Part shown: positions 16,390-26,455 of the stretch, piece by piece
Position numbering within the stretch: position 1 is the stretch's first letter
Layout of the letters: each line of letters starts with the position of its first letter
Origin: Catalinimonas niigatensis
Lineage (GTDB): Bacteria > Bacteroidota > Bacteroidia > Cytophagales > Cyclobacteriaceae
Direction: 5' to 3'
Length of the DNA: 64,000 nt
Assembly: GCF_030506285.1 (NCBI RefSeq)
Contig: NZ_CP119422.1
Location: 4,513,501-4,577,500, forward strand
Position numbers and translations under genes: made by a program
Notes under the pieces: generated by a model
Told to the model about the DNA's origin: nothing
The model's input: only the letters and a program-made list of their open reading frames with translations
The model's database searches: none

Positions 16390-17744
16390 AGCTCTGCTTA
16401 CTTATTCTTTTGATCTTACCTATTGCAAACATAGGAAGGGCACAGAACGTGCTCCTACCTGCCATGCAACTTACTCGTGCTGAAGAAGACTACTCTGCTT
16501 TAAAGCAGACTGAGTTAAAGGGAGTTAATAGACTTAAGTATCTTTCACTGGGACATCAAGCATATATTAGCTTTGGAGGAGAGGTACGCTATATGGCAGA
16601 ATATTTTGAAAACAATGGCTGGGATGATGATGGAGATTCTTTTTGGCTATTGCAGCGCTACCTTTTGCATGCGGATATTCATTTGGGTAGTTTTCGGCTT
16701 TTTGTCCAGCCACATTCCTGCTGGCAGATATTAACAGTACAAGAGCCCAGGGCTGTGGATGAAGACAGGCTTGATTTTCATCAGCTATTTGCAGAGTATA
16801 CTATAATGCCCACCCCGGAGCTAAACATACGCATAAGAGCGGGAAGGCAGGAATTTAAGCTGGGCTCCCAAAGGTTGATCAGCCTAAGAGAGGGGCCTAA
16901 TGTCAGACTCAGCTTTGATGCGATTAACCTGATGGCTGAGCATACCCGCCTGCGTACCGACCTGATACTGGCCAGAAGAGTTGTAAACCAGCCTGGAATT
17001 TGGGATAACACCAGTACAAATGATGAATCCTTCTGGGGGATGTACCAAGTTTTCAATTCAGGATGGAAAAATTTAATGGTAGATGTTTATTACCTCGGTT
17101 ACCTGAACCGCAATAAACAGTATGAAGAAGGCAGGGGTAGAGAATTGCGTCATAGCCTGGGCATTAGATTATGGAAAGAGGGTCCTATCAGTATCAATAC
17201 AGAGGCAGTATATCAGTGGGGGACCTTTCAACAGGGTCCTATAGAAGCATATACACTCTCTGTAGATGCAAGTGCCAAAACAGAATTGCCTACCCAGCCT
17301 ATTCTTGGTTTAAGAACAGAACTGATCAGTGGAGACAGAACTACAGAAGACGGAAGGCTTCAGACCTTCAACGCATTGTATCCTAGAGGTGCTTATTTTG
17401 GTCTAATTAGCCTGATTGGCCCTTCTAATCTGATGGATGTGCATCCATTAGTAACTTGGAATTTGCGCAACAGTTTGTCTATCACTTTTGACTGGGATTT
17501 TTTCTGGAGATATTCCCGGCAAGATGGAGTGTATGGTCCAAACATCGCACTGGAAAGAAGCGGTATATCTTCATCAACAAAATACCTGGGGCATCAGCCT
17601 GGTTTTGAGTTGGCATTGGATCAGGGGAGATTTTGGTCATTTTCCCTAGAAGGCTCATGGTTCAAACCTAGCCAATTTTTTGAGGATACAGGCTCAAGAA
17701 AAGATGTACTTCATTTTGCCATTACCAGCAGGTACAAATTCTGA
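16386..17744 (+). CDS. Alginate-export-domain outer-membrane porin
   Basis: 452 residues with a signal peptide (MKLCLLILLILPIANIGRAQ). The body alternates aromatic and charged beta strands as in AlgE-like barrels: ISFGGEVRYMAEYF, RIRAGRQEFKLGSQRLISLREGPNVR, and DGRLQTFNALYPRG are characteristic of the Alginate_exp (PF13372) family. The last residues (AITSRYKF) end in Phe as outer-membrane proteins do. Start overlaps the preceding stop by 4 bp (ATGA), so it is cotranslated. It is probably the entry or exit channel for the substrate of the operon. Confidence 0.85.
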   Translation: MKLCLLILLILPIANIGRAQNVLLPAMQLTRAEEDYSALKQTELKGVNRLKYLSLGHQAYISFGGEVRYMAEYFENNGWDDDGDSFWLLQRYLLHADIHLGSFRLFVQPHSCWQILTVQEPRAVDEDRLDFHQLFAEYTIMPTPELNIRIRAGRQEFKLGSQRLISLREGPNVRLSFDAINLMAEHTRLRTDLILARRVVNQPGIWDNTSTNDESFWGMYQVFNSGWKNLMVDVYYLGYLNRNKQYEEGRGRELRHSLGIRLWKEGPISINTEAVYQWGTFQQGPIEAYTLSVDASAKTELPTQPILGLRTELISGDRTTEDGRLQTFNALYPRGAYFGLISLIGPSNLMDVHPLVTWNLRNSLSITFDWDFFWRYSRQDGVYGPNIALERSGISSSTKYLGHQPGFELALDQGRFWSFSLEGSWFKPSQFFEDTGSRKDVLHFAITSRYKF

Positions 17745-17784
17745 ATTCATAGTACAATGAAGATCCTATTAAAAGTATATTAAA

Positions 17785-17931
17785 ATGATTAAAATATCTG
17801 CACAAAAAATACCCACTAAAGTAATATTTATACTTACTAAGGTTGTTCATCTTAGCTCAGATGAAGAATGTGCCCAATTGATCAGTAATCTTGAAAAATG
17901 CAAAAAGAAATGGCTGATGTTACAAGGATAA
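17785..17931 (+). CDS. Small hypothetical protein (48 aa)
   Basis: A short open frame, MIKISAQKIPTKVIFILTKV and then a polar tail with lysines. It lacks a clear ribosome binding site and has no family I recognise. It may be a chance frame or the remains of a longer gene in the 390-bp gap between the porin and the response-regulator gene. Confidence 0.2.
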   Translation: MIKISAQKIPTKVIFILTKVVHLSSDEECAQLISNLEKCKKKWLMLQG

Positions 17932-18138
17932 AAGTACATTTCGATTTAAAAAGATGGAATGACAAACTTGAATAAGAGATTTACATCATGAAATTAATAA
18001 AGGTAGTTTCCAAAAAGTTCTGTAAATAAGGATTTGAACTTGCAATAAAAAATATGATAGTGTTCCCCCGGACAAAGAGGTAAGTAGCTTTTTGAAATTG
18101 ATAATTATATTGATACTTTTTACTTATTGATTTATAGG

Positions 18139-20127
18139 TTACCTGTTCCGGCGAATACCCAGCCTTGCCATTTTAGCCTCTAAGGTAGTGGGCTTTACAT
18201 CCAACAATTCAGATGCCCCACCTTTTCCACGGATGCGGAAATTAGATAATTTTAAAGCTTGCATAATATTGTCTTTTTCCGCCTGTTCATGGGGTTTTAC
18301 AATATGTATAGATGGTTCTGCACTTTCAGCCATGTCCGGAACAGAAGAAGGCTCGGGTAGTAATGGTTCAACCAGTGAAATTACCGATGAGGTAGCCATA
18401 ATAGCCGCGCGCTCAAGTAAGTGTTCCAGTTCACGAATGTTACCCGGCCAGTGATAGTTGAGCATCTGCAACTTCGACGATTCAGAAATTCCGGTTAAAC
18501 TTTTTCCTAGTTTCTTGGAGATTTTTTGGAGGAAATACATAGCCAGCGGCATCAGGTCTTCATTACGTTCCCGCAATGGAGGCAGTTTGATCGGAAAGAC
18601 ATTAAGCCGGTAGTACAAGTCGGAGCGGAAACGGCCTGCCGAAATCTCGGATTGCAGGTTACGGTTGGTAGCAGCAATAATCCGTACATCCACAGGAATC
18701 GGACCTTTACCGCCAACCCGCTCAATTTCTCTTTCCTGTAATACCCGCAACAATTTGGGCTGAAGTTCAATAGGCAATTCACCTATTTCGTCCAAAAAGA
18801 TAGTGCCTCCGTGAGCTAGTTCAAACTTGCCAATCCTTTTGTCAGTAGCTCCGGTAAAACTACCCTTCTCATGTCCGAATAATTCGCTCTCAATCAGTTG
18901 AGGAGGCAAGGCTGCACAGTTTACTTTAATCAGGGCTTTGCCTTTGCGGGACGAACGGTTATGCACTGCCCGGGCAATAAGTTCCTTACCTGTACCGGTT
19001 TCTCCCAGAATCAGCACGGTATAGTCTGTAGGAGCCACCTGGCTGATGCTTTTAAACACAGTCACCAAGGCAGAACTTTCTCCGATCATTTCTTCAAAAT
19101 TGGCGCCTGTTTTCACTTCCTCCTGCAGACATTTATTCTCCTGATCTAGTTGCTCACTCAGCCGCTGAATCTGGTCAAAAGCCATCAAGCGGTCCACCGT
19201 TAATGTAAGAGAAGGTCTCAAACGTTCCAGTATATGGAGGTGTTCTTTCAGGTAGGCAGTAGGCTGGCGGCTGAAAAAAGAAAGGAAGAAAGTACCATTT
19301 GTTGCCGTTGTAAGTGGCATAATCAAATTTGACTGCAGGCTGAAAGTTGTGGCAATTATTTGTTTGACTGGGTTACGGCGGCAAACTTCTTCAAACGCAG
19401 CTCCGTTGTCAATAGCTTCTGTCATATCAGGTGCCTGTGCCCGTATTGCCTGGAACTTTTCTATTGTGAGGCCAGTCATTTGTAGAAAGTTTTCGGTCCA
19501 GATAGTCTGGTACTCATCTTTGCCTATCCGGAAAAAGCTGCAAGATCGGTAGGCATCCACCAAGTGATCTTTTTCCAGGCCTATAATGAAATAGTCAAAG
19601 GGTATATGGGGCTGGAAAAGCCTGGCTACTTTCAATAAGCGTTGCTCCCACGGATCGTTTCCTGAGAGTGCATCCGTGATAGCAATCTGTAGTGCCTGCT
19701 CTTGCCTTACACGCATTTCAATACTATGCGCATGGCGGTAATGGGCAATCTCCAGGGCAACCAGTACATCTTTTTCCCGGAAAGGCTTTACGATAAATCC
19801 ATACGGTTGGGTGGTTTTAACTTTTTTGAGAATACTTGAATTTGTATTAGCCGACACATAGACAAACGGAATATTCTCTTCTCTGAGTATTGTGGCAAGG
19901 TCAATGCCGGTTTGTTCACCCTTGAGGAGAATATCCAGTAACACCAGATCCGGCTTCTGCTTATTTTTGAGTTCAATGGCTTTTGCTACCGTAAAGGCAA
20001 TACCACTTACCCGGTAACCCGCTCTCTCGATAATCTGCCGCAAATCATTGGCAACCGCAAATTCGTCTTCCACGATCAGGATGGTTTGCTGGGTTGGCTG
20101 TATGTGGTTTGTCGGATTAATAGACAT
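18139..20127 (-). CDS. Sigma-54-type response regulator (receiver-GAF-like-AAA+-HTH)
   Basis: 662 residues. Receiver domain (about 14-130) with the phosphoacceptor in [10 protein letters not shown] near Asp62 and the KPF lysine; a GAF-like middle region; an AAA+ domain with Walker [13 protein letters not shown] near 376, a GSFTGA loop (GAFTGA variant), Walker [14 protein letters not shown]; and a short C-terminal helix-turn-helix ([18 protein letters not shown]). It is a bacterial enhancer-binding protein. It overlaps the kinase gene by 11 bp, so they form a cognate pair. It may bind the CTCCA-N6-TGGAG doublets found 200-300 bp upstream of several genes here, including its own operon. Confidence 0.92.
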   Translation of the reverse strand: MSINPTNHIQPTQQTILIVEDEFAVANDLRQIIERAGYRVSGIAFTVAKAIELKNKQKPDLVLLDILLKGEQTGIDLATILREENIPFVYVSANTNSSILKKVKTTQPYGFIVKPFREKDVLVALEIAHYRHAHSIEMRVRQEQALQIAITDALSGNDPWEQRLLKVARLFQPHIPFDYFIIGLEKDHLVDAYRSCSFFRIGKDEYQTIWTENFLQMTGLTIEKFQAIRAQAPDMTEAIDNGAAFEEVCRRNPVKQIIATTFSLQSNLIMPLTTATNGTFFLSFFSRQPTAYLKEHLHILERLRPSLTLTVDRLMAFDQIQRLSEQLDQENKCLQEEVKTGANFEEMIGESSALVTVFKSISQVAPTDYTVLILGETGTGKELIARAVHNRSSRKGKALIKVNCAALPPQLIESELFGHEKGSFTGATDKRIGKFELAHGGTIFLDEIGELPIELQPKLLRVLQEREIERVGGKGPIPVDVRIIAATNRNLQSEISAGRFRSDLYYRLNVFPIKLPPLRERNEDLMPLAMYFLQKISKKLGKSLTGISESSKLQMLNYHWPGNIRELEHLLERAAIMATSSVISLVEPLLPEPSSVPDMAESAEPSIHIVKPHEQAEKDNIMQALKLSNFRIRGKGGASELLDVKPTTLEAKMARLGIRRNR

Positions 20128-22588
20128 AAGCTGCTTTTTTAGAAATGGGACTTAATTTCTCATCAGTAAATAGCAGGGATATTTTGACTCCCTGGCTGCT
20201 TCCTATGTTTAACGCTCCGCCCAGTTGTGCACTAAAACCATGAATCAGCGTCATACCCAATGAACGGCTTTGCGAAGGGTCATAGCCTTTGGGCAAACCT
20301 ACCCCATCATCTTCAATCGTTAATGCATAGCTTGTGTCATCTTTTTGCAACAGGCTTACCTGTACTGTACCGGGGCGTTCTTCCGGAAAAGCATACTTGA
20401 AGGCATTGGTGATGGCTTCATTGATGATAAGTCCAAGTGGAACCGCCAGATTCACATCCAGTTCTATAGGCTCGATATCCAGTTTGAAACTCACCTGCCG
20501 GGAAAGCGCGTAGGTATCTTGCAGGTAAGCCACTACTTCTTCCACATAAGCTTGCATGGGGATACGGGCTACGCCTTCTGCCTGATAGAGTTTCTGGTGA
20601 ATCAGGGCCATGGCCTGTACCCTGTTTTGGCTATCCTGGATGGCAGACAGTGCGACTTTATCCTGCAGGGAGGCTATCTGGGAATTGAGCAGACTCATGA
20701 CAATCTGCAAATTGTTTTTTACCCGGTGGTGGATTTCTTTGAGCAATCGTTCTTTCTCAACCAAGAGCTGTTCTAATGCCTGGTTCTTCTCCTGAATCTG
20801 TTGCTGTTGCGCCTGTAGAGAGGCCTGCTGGGTTTGTAGTTCTTCGTGTTGATCCTGTAATTTGCTTTGCTGGGATTGTAGCAGTCTGTTACTTTGTTGT
20901 TTTAAGCGGTAACGGTTGTAAATGACGCCCAGCAATAAAAGCAGCATAGCGGCTCCACCGATGATCCCATTACGCAAAAGTTTGGCCTGCTTTATTTGCT
21001 CTTGCTGAAGTTGCTTTTCCTGGGTTAAGGTTTTTATGTTTTGCTCTTTGAGTTTTAAATCCTGCTCCTTCTTTTCGGTTTCGTACAGCACGTCCAGGTT
21101 GGCGATCTGGCGGCTTTTGCTTTCATTCAATAGTGAATCTTCTAGCAGCTTGTACTGTTGATAATGACGTATGGCCGAAGGGTAATTGGCCTGCATGGAA
21201 TCGAGCTTGAACCTGTATAACTCAATTCGGGATGCCCCTAGCAGGTGATTTGTAGTTCTGCAAAATTCTTCATATTCAATAGAGTATTTTTGCGCGAGTG
21301 CGTACTGTTTACTCTCTACAAGAAATCGCATTACACTGTTGTATATATGCTTACGATTGCTCTCATTCTTGCCTAATCTTTCAGAAAGATTGAGTAACTG
21401 TTTGTAGTACGGTTGGGCAAGGCTGTATTGTTTTAGTTGGGTGTAACTTTCTAGCAGACGGGAAGCTAATAGTGTACTATCCCAATTATTTTGGGGTGGG
21501 TATTGCTTGACCGTACTGAGTAGCAACTTTACCGTTTCTCTTTGTTGGCCAAGTCTATTTAAGACGCTGGTTATGTTGTGCGTCAAAAACATGATGGAAG
21601 GCTGGTCAATGTATTTTTGGGCAATATGCATTGCTTTGTTAAAATAAATGTAGGCCTTCTGGTTTTGTCTCAATTCATAATAAGTCAATCCAAGGCGGTT
21701 ATAAATGGTACACAACTGCAGGGTGCTGTCTTTTAACATCTCAGCCGTCTGGACGGCCAGTAGCCCATACTTAAGCCCCTCCTGATAATCGCCCATTTCG
21801 GTAGAAATATTCCCCAACAAATCGTATATACCTTGTACATGATTATAGCCTATAGAATTGTACAAAGCTAGTGCCTTACGCAGTTCAAGCATGGCCTGAG
21901 TCTTGCTTCCCTGCAACTGGTACAAATCTCCTAAGTCCTTATGCACTTCGGCCTGCCTAATTTTGTTGGCTGTCGTGGCAAACAGTTGCAACCCTTGTTG
22001 ATAGTAGTTGATCTTCTCATTGAGATCTTCTCCATAATTAGCATAGGTATTTCCCCATTCAATATAGGCCTGACCCATTCCTTCCAGATCACTCTGGCCC
22101 TTATAGAGGGCAAGAGCCTTTTGTACATCCTTTCGGGCTTCTTCCACATCTCCTTTGTCGCGCCGAGACCAGGCGAGCAACAGGTAGCTGTCAGCTTCCC
22201 CTTTCCCATCCCGATGCTGACTGTATAGCCGGATGGCTGATTGGTGGTAGGCAACGGATTGCTCCAACTCCTCTGATTCCCGGCTGATAGTGCCTAGCAA
22301 GTTGAGGCTGCGGCATTCGCCGATATAATACTTCAACTCCTGGCTCAATTCGTAGGCCTTCCGGGCATAAACACTGGCCGAGTCCATATCAACTTTAAAT
22401 TCGCCTGCTTTGCGAACCTGAAATTGACCTAGCCCTATCCATACTTTTACCCGGTTGGTATCAGGCTTGCTTTGCGCGAGTAGCCGCAAGAGACTATCCG
22501 CTTCACTTCGAGGGATTTGTTGTGAATGCAGGCTATAGGGTATTAGCAACAAACATAAATGCAAAAGTATACTCTGGCTGTGGCTCAT
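20117..22588 (-). CDS. TPR sensor histidine kinase (HisKA_2 type)
   Basis: About 823 residues. A signal sequence ([23 protein letters not shown]) leads a periplasmic array of tetratricopeptide repeats to about 490, a membrane helix ([17 protein letters not shown]), a coiled coil rich in Gln, then a HisKA_2 domain with [20 protein letters not shown] (phosphoacceptor His near 625) and an HATPase domain ([22 protein letters not shown]). I prefer ATG 22588; a TTG at 22606 is also possible. It should phosphorylate the sigma-54-type regulator encoded downstream with an 11-bp overlap. Its operon has a CTCCA-N6-TGGAG doublet 236-282 bp upstream. Confidence 0.92.
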   Translation of the reverse strand: MSHSQSILLHLCLLLIPYSLHSQQIPRSEADSLLRLLAQSKPDTNRVKVWIGLGQFQVRKAGEFKVDMDSASVYARKAYELSQELKYYIGECRSLNLLGTISRESEELEQSVAYHQSAIRLYSQHRDGKGEADSYLLLAWSRRDKGDVEEARKDVQKALALYKGQSDLEGMGQAYIEWGNTYANYGEDLNEKINYYQQGLQLFATTANKIRQAEVHKDLGDLYQLQGSKTQAMLELRKALALYNSIGYNHVQGIYDLLGNISTEMGDYQEGLKYGLLAVQTAEMLKDSTLQLCTIYNRLGLTYYELRQNQKAYIYFNKAMHIAQKYIDQPSIMFLTHNITSVLNRLGQQRETVKLLLSTVKQYPPQNNWDSTLLASRLLESYTQLKQYSLAQPYYKQLLNLSERLGKNESNRKHIYNSVMRFLVESKQYALAQKYSIEYEEFCRTTNHLLGASRIELYRFKLDSMQANYPSAIRHYQQYKLLEDSLLNESKSRQIANLDVLYETEKKEQDLKLKEQNIKTLTQEKQLQQEQIKQAKLLRNGIIGGAAMLLLLLGVIYNRYRLKQQSNRLLQSQQSKLQDQHEELQTQQASLQAQQQQIQEKNQALEQLLVEKERLLKEIHHRVKNNLQIVMSLLNSQIASLQDKVALSAIQDSQNRVQAMALIHQKLYQAEGVARIPMQAYVEEVVAYLQDTYALSRQVSFKLDIEPIELDVNLAVPLGLIINEAITNAFKYAFPEERPGTVQVSLLQKDDTSYALTIEDDGVGLPKGYDPSQSRSLGMTLIHGFSAQLGGALNIGSSQGVKISLLFTDEKLSPISKKAAYVY

Positions 22589-22823
22589 AACTAGATAGTT
22601 TAGCAATCAGAAGACCAAAAGGTCAAAAAAGAAGAAAGCTGCCGGAAGTTATTGGAAGACAAAAAACTCAAAAGAGTAAAATGACTTACCTATTACACTC
22701 TCAGCTTATTAGTACCTTGATTATACAGTAAAGGATAAGATTCCATATAGCAATATTTGGTAGGGTATTAGCTGATATGTTGTACATCAATTCAGGGCAA
22801 CTGTCATTCCTTATCTCCCAGTG

Positions 22824-22870
22824 CTCCAATATATTGGAGAATGATGCTTGGAGCCTCCAACATAATGGAG
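22824..22870. promoter_or_regulatory. CTCCA-N6-TGGAG operator doublet upstream of kinase/regulator operon
   Basis: Two perfect-arm 16-bp sites at 22824-22839 (CTCCAATATATTGGAG, a complete palindrome) and 22855-22870 (CTCCAACATAATGGAG), starts 31 bp apart. They lie 236-282 bp upstream of the kinase start on the minus strand, a distance usual for enhancer sites of sigma-54 activators. Autoregulation of the two-component operon is the simplest reading. I found no convincing -24/-12 (TGGCAC-N5-TTGCA) element between the sites and the gene. Confidence 0.6.
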
Positions 22871-23136
22871 TTTATACTACGCATTCCTTTGAAAGAGATG
22901 CATAAATGATTACACACACTCAGTTCTGCTTTATCCCTGCCTGAATTGTATACCGGCAAAGATAAAGCTTATTTCTAATTCCTGCGGGCTACTTATCAAT
23001 ATTCCGCCGTCTGCTTATGCACTATCACTGGTGTTTCTGTATATATAGATTAGTAAAGATAGAATTCTACGCCGCTTTTACCAGAATGCATTTACCTTAT
23101 TTTCAAAAGCAAAAGTTTCGTAGTTATTTTTATAAA

Positions 23137-23182
23137 ATCCATTTTTATGGAGAAAGCTCCAAAAAACTCTATTGTATTGGAG
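23137..23182. promoter_or_regulatory. CTCCA-N6-TGGAG operator doublet upstream of cupin gene
   Basis: Two one-mismatch sites at 23137-23152 (ATCCA / TGGAG) and 23167-23182 (CTCTA / TGGAG), starts 30 bp apart. They lie 229-274 bp upstream of the cupin start at 23411 on the plus strand. A small open frame (23017-23238) runs through the sites and is most likely spurious. Confidence 0.5.
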
Positions 23183-23274
23183 TCAATGCTTCACAAAAAA
23201 TGGATTATATAAAAAATACCTTTTTCACAAAACATTAGTTATGAAGCTATTAAAAGTATCTTACTCCCTCTATA

Positions 23275-23304
23275 CCAGTTTTCTTATGAACTGGCATTTT
23301 TTTT
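23275..23304 (+). terminator. Rho-independent terminator-like hairpin
   Basis: Stem CCAGTT (23275-23280) / AACTGG (23289-23294) with an 8-nt loop, followed by a run of eight T (23297-23304). It stands between the operator doublet and the cupin gene, with no convincing gene upstream on the plus strand. So it may end a short RNA or act as an attenuator. Confidence 0.45.
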
Positions 23305-23410
23305 AATAGGATTATTCAAACACACATGATGTTGACTTCAACTGTATCTTTTCCAGTTCCTGAAAGATAAGCTCGAAGTACTGTATTTTTTCACACCCAA
23401 AAAAAAGTAT

Positions 23411-23860
23411 ATGTCTCAAACATTTTGGTTATTTGGCACTCACCTCCGTATTCTGGCAGATGAGCATCAAACAAATTCAACGTATGATCTGATAGAAGGA
23501 CAATTTCCGGCCAACATGGAAACTCCTTTACACCTGCATTCAAAATATGCTGAACAGATTTATGTGCTGGAAGGAGAATTTACTGTCTATACCAACAAAG
23601 AGAAAATTACCCTCACCCCTGGCGAACATTTCTTTATTCTTCCTCATACGCCTCATGTAGTGGCAGCTTCCGATCAACAAGTAAACCGGGCCCTTACCAT
23701 TGCCTCTCCCAGTGGGTTTGCAAAGTTGATCCGTACCGTGGGCATTCCTGGTTCAGATGCCACCCAGCCACCAGATACTCCTAACGACATGGGATTGTTT
23801 ATTGAGCTTTCTAAAGAAACCGGTGACGTAATTTTAGGTTCGCCTGGTGCCAGGCCTTAG
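23411..23860 (+). CDS. Cupin-domain protein
   Basis: 149 residues with one cupin barrel: PANMETPLHLHSKYAEQIYVLEGEF-type first motif (His-x-His, Glu) and PGEHFFILPHTPHVV second motif with the last His. Small cupins of this type bind a metal ion and may be dioxygenases, isomerases or simple binding proteins; the role cannot be stated. The gene is preceded by the operator doublet at 23137-23182 and a terminator-like hairpin, which suggests it belongs to the regulon of the neighbouring two-component system. Confidence 0.8.
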   Translation: MSQTFWLFGTHLRILADEHQTNSTYDLIEGQFPANMETPLHLHSKYAEQIYVLEGEFTVYTNKEKITLTPGEHFFILPHTPHVVAASDQQVNRALTIASPSGFAKLIRTVGIPGSDATQPPDTPNDMGLFIELSKETGDVILGSPGARP

Positions 23861-24005
23861 CTTACTGATGCACGCCAGTGAATGCTAAGCCACTGCAGGT
23901 AAATTGTTTTTCTACCCGATGTATGATTCCTGCGTTCTGACTTGGGTGGAAAAGTTAAACTGAATATATACTAGCTAAAATAGTAACTACACATACCCAA
24001 ATGAT

Positions 24006-25022
24006 ATGAAAAAAATTGCCATATATGGGTTCGGCCGCATAGGCCGCCAATGCCTGAAAGTAGCTTTACAAAATCAATTATTCGTTCCAGAGGCTATCGC
24101 TGATGTAAAAGATGAATCTACATTAGCTGCTCTTTTTGAAGTAGATACGGTATATGGCCGGTGGAAGAATAGTGTGAAAGGAACACAGGGATCTATCACT
24201 ATTGGGGAAAAATCCATTTCTTATTACAATTCAGCTCAGGAAATACCTGACTGGGCAGACCTGGGAGTAGAACTGGTCATTGATTGCAGCGGTAGATCTA
24301 CAACCCGTACAGGGGCTAATTTACATCTTGAAAGAGGAGCAAAACTGGTACTGATGAGTGCGCCGCCCAAATCTCTAGAAGATTGTGATGCTGTACTACT
24401 GAAAGGAATTAATCTGGAAAATTTCGACCCTATCACACACCGGATTGTGAGCACAGGCAGTTGTACTACTAATGGCCTGGCACCGGTGGTAAAAGTAATA
24501 CGTGAAAATTTCGGTATTCAATATGGTGTATTCTCTACGGTACATTCCTATACCAACAGCCAGTCGCTTACCGATCAGCCGATGAATGACAGGCGTGACT
24601 CATGGGCAGCCGCTGAAAACATTATCCCCTCTTCTTCCGGAGCGGCCAGAGCTTTGGGATTTATCTGGAAAGATCTGCAAATCACAGGCAAAGCTTACCG
24701 TATACCGACCCGCACAGGCAGTATTGCCGAACTGAATTTGGTGACCGAAAAACCCTGCACCGTGGAAGAAGTAAATCAGGCTTTCCGTAAGGCTGCTTCG
24801 GAGGCTCCACTCAAAGGAGTTATGGATGTGCTGGAGGAAGCCTGGTCATCTGCCAGGATTGTGGGAGACTCCCATTCCTCGATCATTGATTTGCCCCTCA
24901 CCCAAAGGCAGGGAGGTATCCTATCGGTTGCTTCCTGGTATGATAATGAATGGAGCTTTGCCAATCGCCTGGCAGAAGTAGCAGCTTTTATGGCTTCAAA
25001 GGGATCTCTCAAAAGTATTTAA
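24006..25022 (+). CDS. gap: Glyceraldehyde-3-phosphate dehydrogenase, type I
   Basis: 338 residues with the full GAPDH layout: Rossmann start IAIYGFGRIGRQCLK, catalytic cysteine in STGSCTTNGLAP, HSYTNSQSLTDQP with the catalytic histidine, and the C-terminal SVASWYDNEWSFANRL. It oxidises glyceraldehyde 3-phosphate with NAD(P) and phosphate. After the first strand, the acidic residue in AIADVKDES favours NAD. It is monocistronic, away from other glycolysis genes, so it may be an additional isoform; that is a guess. Confidence 0.93.
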   Translation: MKKIAIYGFGRIGRQCLKVALQNQLFVPEAIADVKDESTLAALFEVDTVYGRWKNSVKGTQGSITIGEKSISYYNSAQEIPDWADLGVELVIDCSGRSTTRTGANLHLERGAKLVLMSAPPKSLEDCDAVLLKGINLENFDPITHRIVSTGSCTTNGLAPVVKVIRENFGIQYGVFSTVHSYTNSQSLTDQPMNDRRDSWAAAENIIPSSSGAARALGFIWKDLQITGKAYRIPTRTGSIAELNLVTEKPCTVEEVNQAFRKAASEAPLKGVMDVLEEAWSSARIVGDSHSSIIDLPLTQRQGGILSVASWYDNEWSFANRLAEVAAFMASKGSLKSI

Positions 25023-25160
25023 CAATTCAATATAGCAGAGAAAGATTATTACTCAAATTGATCAATGCAGTCAATGCCAGAGAATCTGCCTTATAGGAAT
25101 TTGATGTCATGCTATGATCCTGCAAATCTCCAGCAGCGATGATGGCCCAAGGTGCTTTTT

Positions 25161-25619
25161 CTATACAATATCCAAAATAACATATTCAATATTTCCCAGG
25201 TGAAACTCTGCGTGTTTCCTAAGCTCTTTCATTTTCTGATACAGGGGTGCATGGGTAGAAAGCCCTGTTACTCTTTTCCCATCTATGCTGACAAAAGGAT
25301 GTGACACACCAATCATAAAGTAGCCAACATTGGTTCTCACCAACGCACCTTGAGAAACCGTATCATGTATCTGTTCCGAGTCAATGGCTTGTAACTGCAC
25401 AAGCTCTGTAGACAAATTATCAACAGTATAGGCTTGTAAGTTTATTTCATCCATCATTTGTTCTTTGGGGCTTTCTACAAGATCACCCTTGTCAATGTCT
25501 TCTACATTGGCGCTTTCCAAGCGACTCCTTTGCTCCTTCTTCAGTTCTGCTAGTTGATCTTTTTTTTGCTGTAAAAGCTTATCTATCACTTTTTTCTTAA
25601 AGATTATTCTTTCATCCAT
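25161..25619 (-). CDS. GreA/GreB-like C-terminal domain protein
   Basis: 152 residues. The N-terminal 80 residues are charged and predicted helical (coiled coil, KKDQLAELKKEQRSR), and the C-terminal part (GALVRTNVGYFMIGVS...) resembles the FKBP-like domain of transcript-cleavage factors GreA/GreB. The acidic tip residues of a true Gre coiled coil are not clearly present, so it may be a Gre-like regulator of RNA polymerase rather than a cleavage factor. It begins 12 bp after the esterase stop, in the same direction. Assignment is tentative. Confidence 0.5.
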   Translation of the reverse strand: MDERIIFKKKVIDKLLQQKKDQLAELKKEQRSRLESANVEDIDKGDLVESPKEQMMDEINLQAYTVDNLSTELVQLQAIDSEQIHDTVSQGALVRTNVGYFMIGVSHPFVSIDGKRVTGLSTHAPLYQKMKELRKHAEFHLGNIEYVILDIV

Positions 25620-25631
25620 AACTTTAACATA

Positions 25632-26267
25632 TTAAGAATTGGTGAGATGGTTGAGCATATCATTGGCTATGTTTATTTCATCCTGATTAATGGTATGCCC
25701 CATATCTGGATAGATTTTTTTGGTCACTTTTGCTCCCATTTGGCTTAGGATCGCTACGGATTCGTCAATGCGAATTTCAGGGACATGCGGATCATGATCA
25801 CTGGCTCCAATAAAGATGGGCGTGCCTTGAAAGTTTCCGGAGTAATGCGTGGTGTCCACACGCTCACCCAATAGTCCTCCTGTCAGTGCGATGATGCCTC
25901 CATATACTTTAGCATGGCGTGCGCAATACTCAAGCGTAAGGCAAGCTCCTTGAGAGAAGCCCAGGAAGAAAATGTCTTTTGTCTTGAAATTTAGTCCGTC
26001 AAGATCATCCATTAATTCTGACAGACCAGATAAACTCAGAGAAAGCTGAGGCTCATTTTTTGATATGGGTGCCATAAAGCTATAGGGGTACCATTTGTTT
26101 TGAATGGCTTGTGGCGCCAGAAAAGCAAAGTCCGGCGCAGTCAGATCTTCTGCCAGTTGAATAAAAGATTCTGCTCTATCACCTCTTCCATGTAGCATAA
26201 TCAGTAATTTTTTGGCCTGACTCAGCGGTAGCCCGGCTTTGGCGACCGGCTCATTGTGTATGATCAT
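25632..26267 (-). CDS. Phospholipase/carboxylesterase-type alpha/beta hydrolase
   Basis: 211 residues, cytoplasmic. LLIMLHGRGDRAESFI (oxyanion region), the nucleophile FLGFSQGACLTLEYC, ASDHDPHVPE carrying the acid, and the C-terminal PDMGHTINQDE with the catalytic histidine mark the Abhydrolase_2 family (carboxylesterase/acyl-protein thioesterase-like). These enzymes hydrolyse short acyl esters. It is probably cotranscribed with the Gre-like gene at 25161. Confidence 0.85.
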   Translation of the reverse strand: MIIHNEPVAKAGLPLSQAKKLLIMLHGRGDRAESFIQLAEDLTAPDFAFLAPQAIQNKWYPYSFMAPISKNEPQLSLSLSGLSELMDDLDGLNFKTKDIFFLGFSQGACLTLEYCARHAKVYGGIIALTGGLLGERVDTTHYSGNFQGTPIFIGASDHDPHVPEIRIDESVAILSQMGAKVTKKIYPDMGHTINQDEINIANDMLNHLTNS

Positions 26268-26455
26268 TTTCTTTTAAATTTTGTTGGTGCAACACGAATC
26301 GTAGTTTTCACGCTGTCTTAATGGTATCACTATCTAAAAGCGCATAGGTGATGAAACTAAAAATTGCAGAAAACCTTGAGTTTCTCACATTAAGCGGTTT
26401 TGTTTTTGGTCAACTTCGTATTGAATCACTAGCTGAACCTTCCAATGGCTATCGT

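Noticed and set aside
22607-22823. Sigma-54 promoter (TGGCAC-N5-TTGCA) for the kinase operon
   Set aside because: Only a nine-base-spaced GG/GC pair was found, not the required ten; the site is not convincing.
23017-23238. Open frame of 73 codons on the plus strand
   Set aside because: It runs through both operator sites, has no ribosome binding site, and its composition is unlike that of a real protein.
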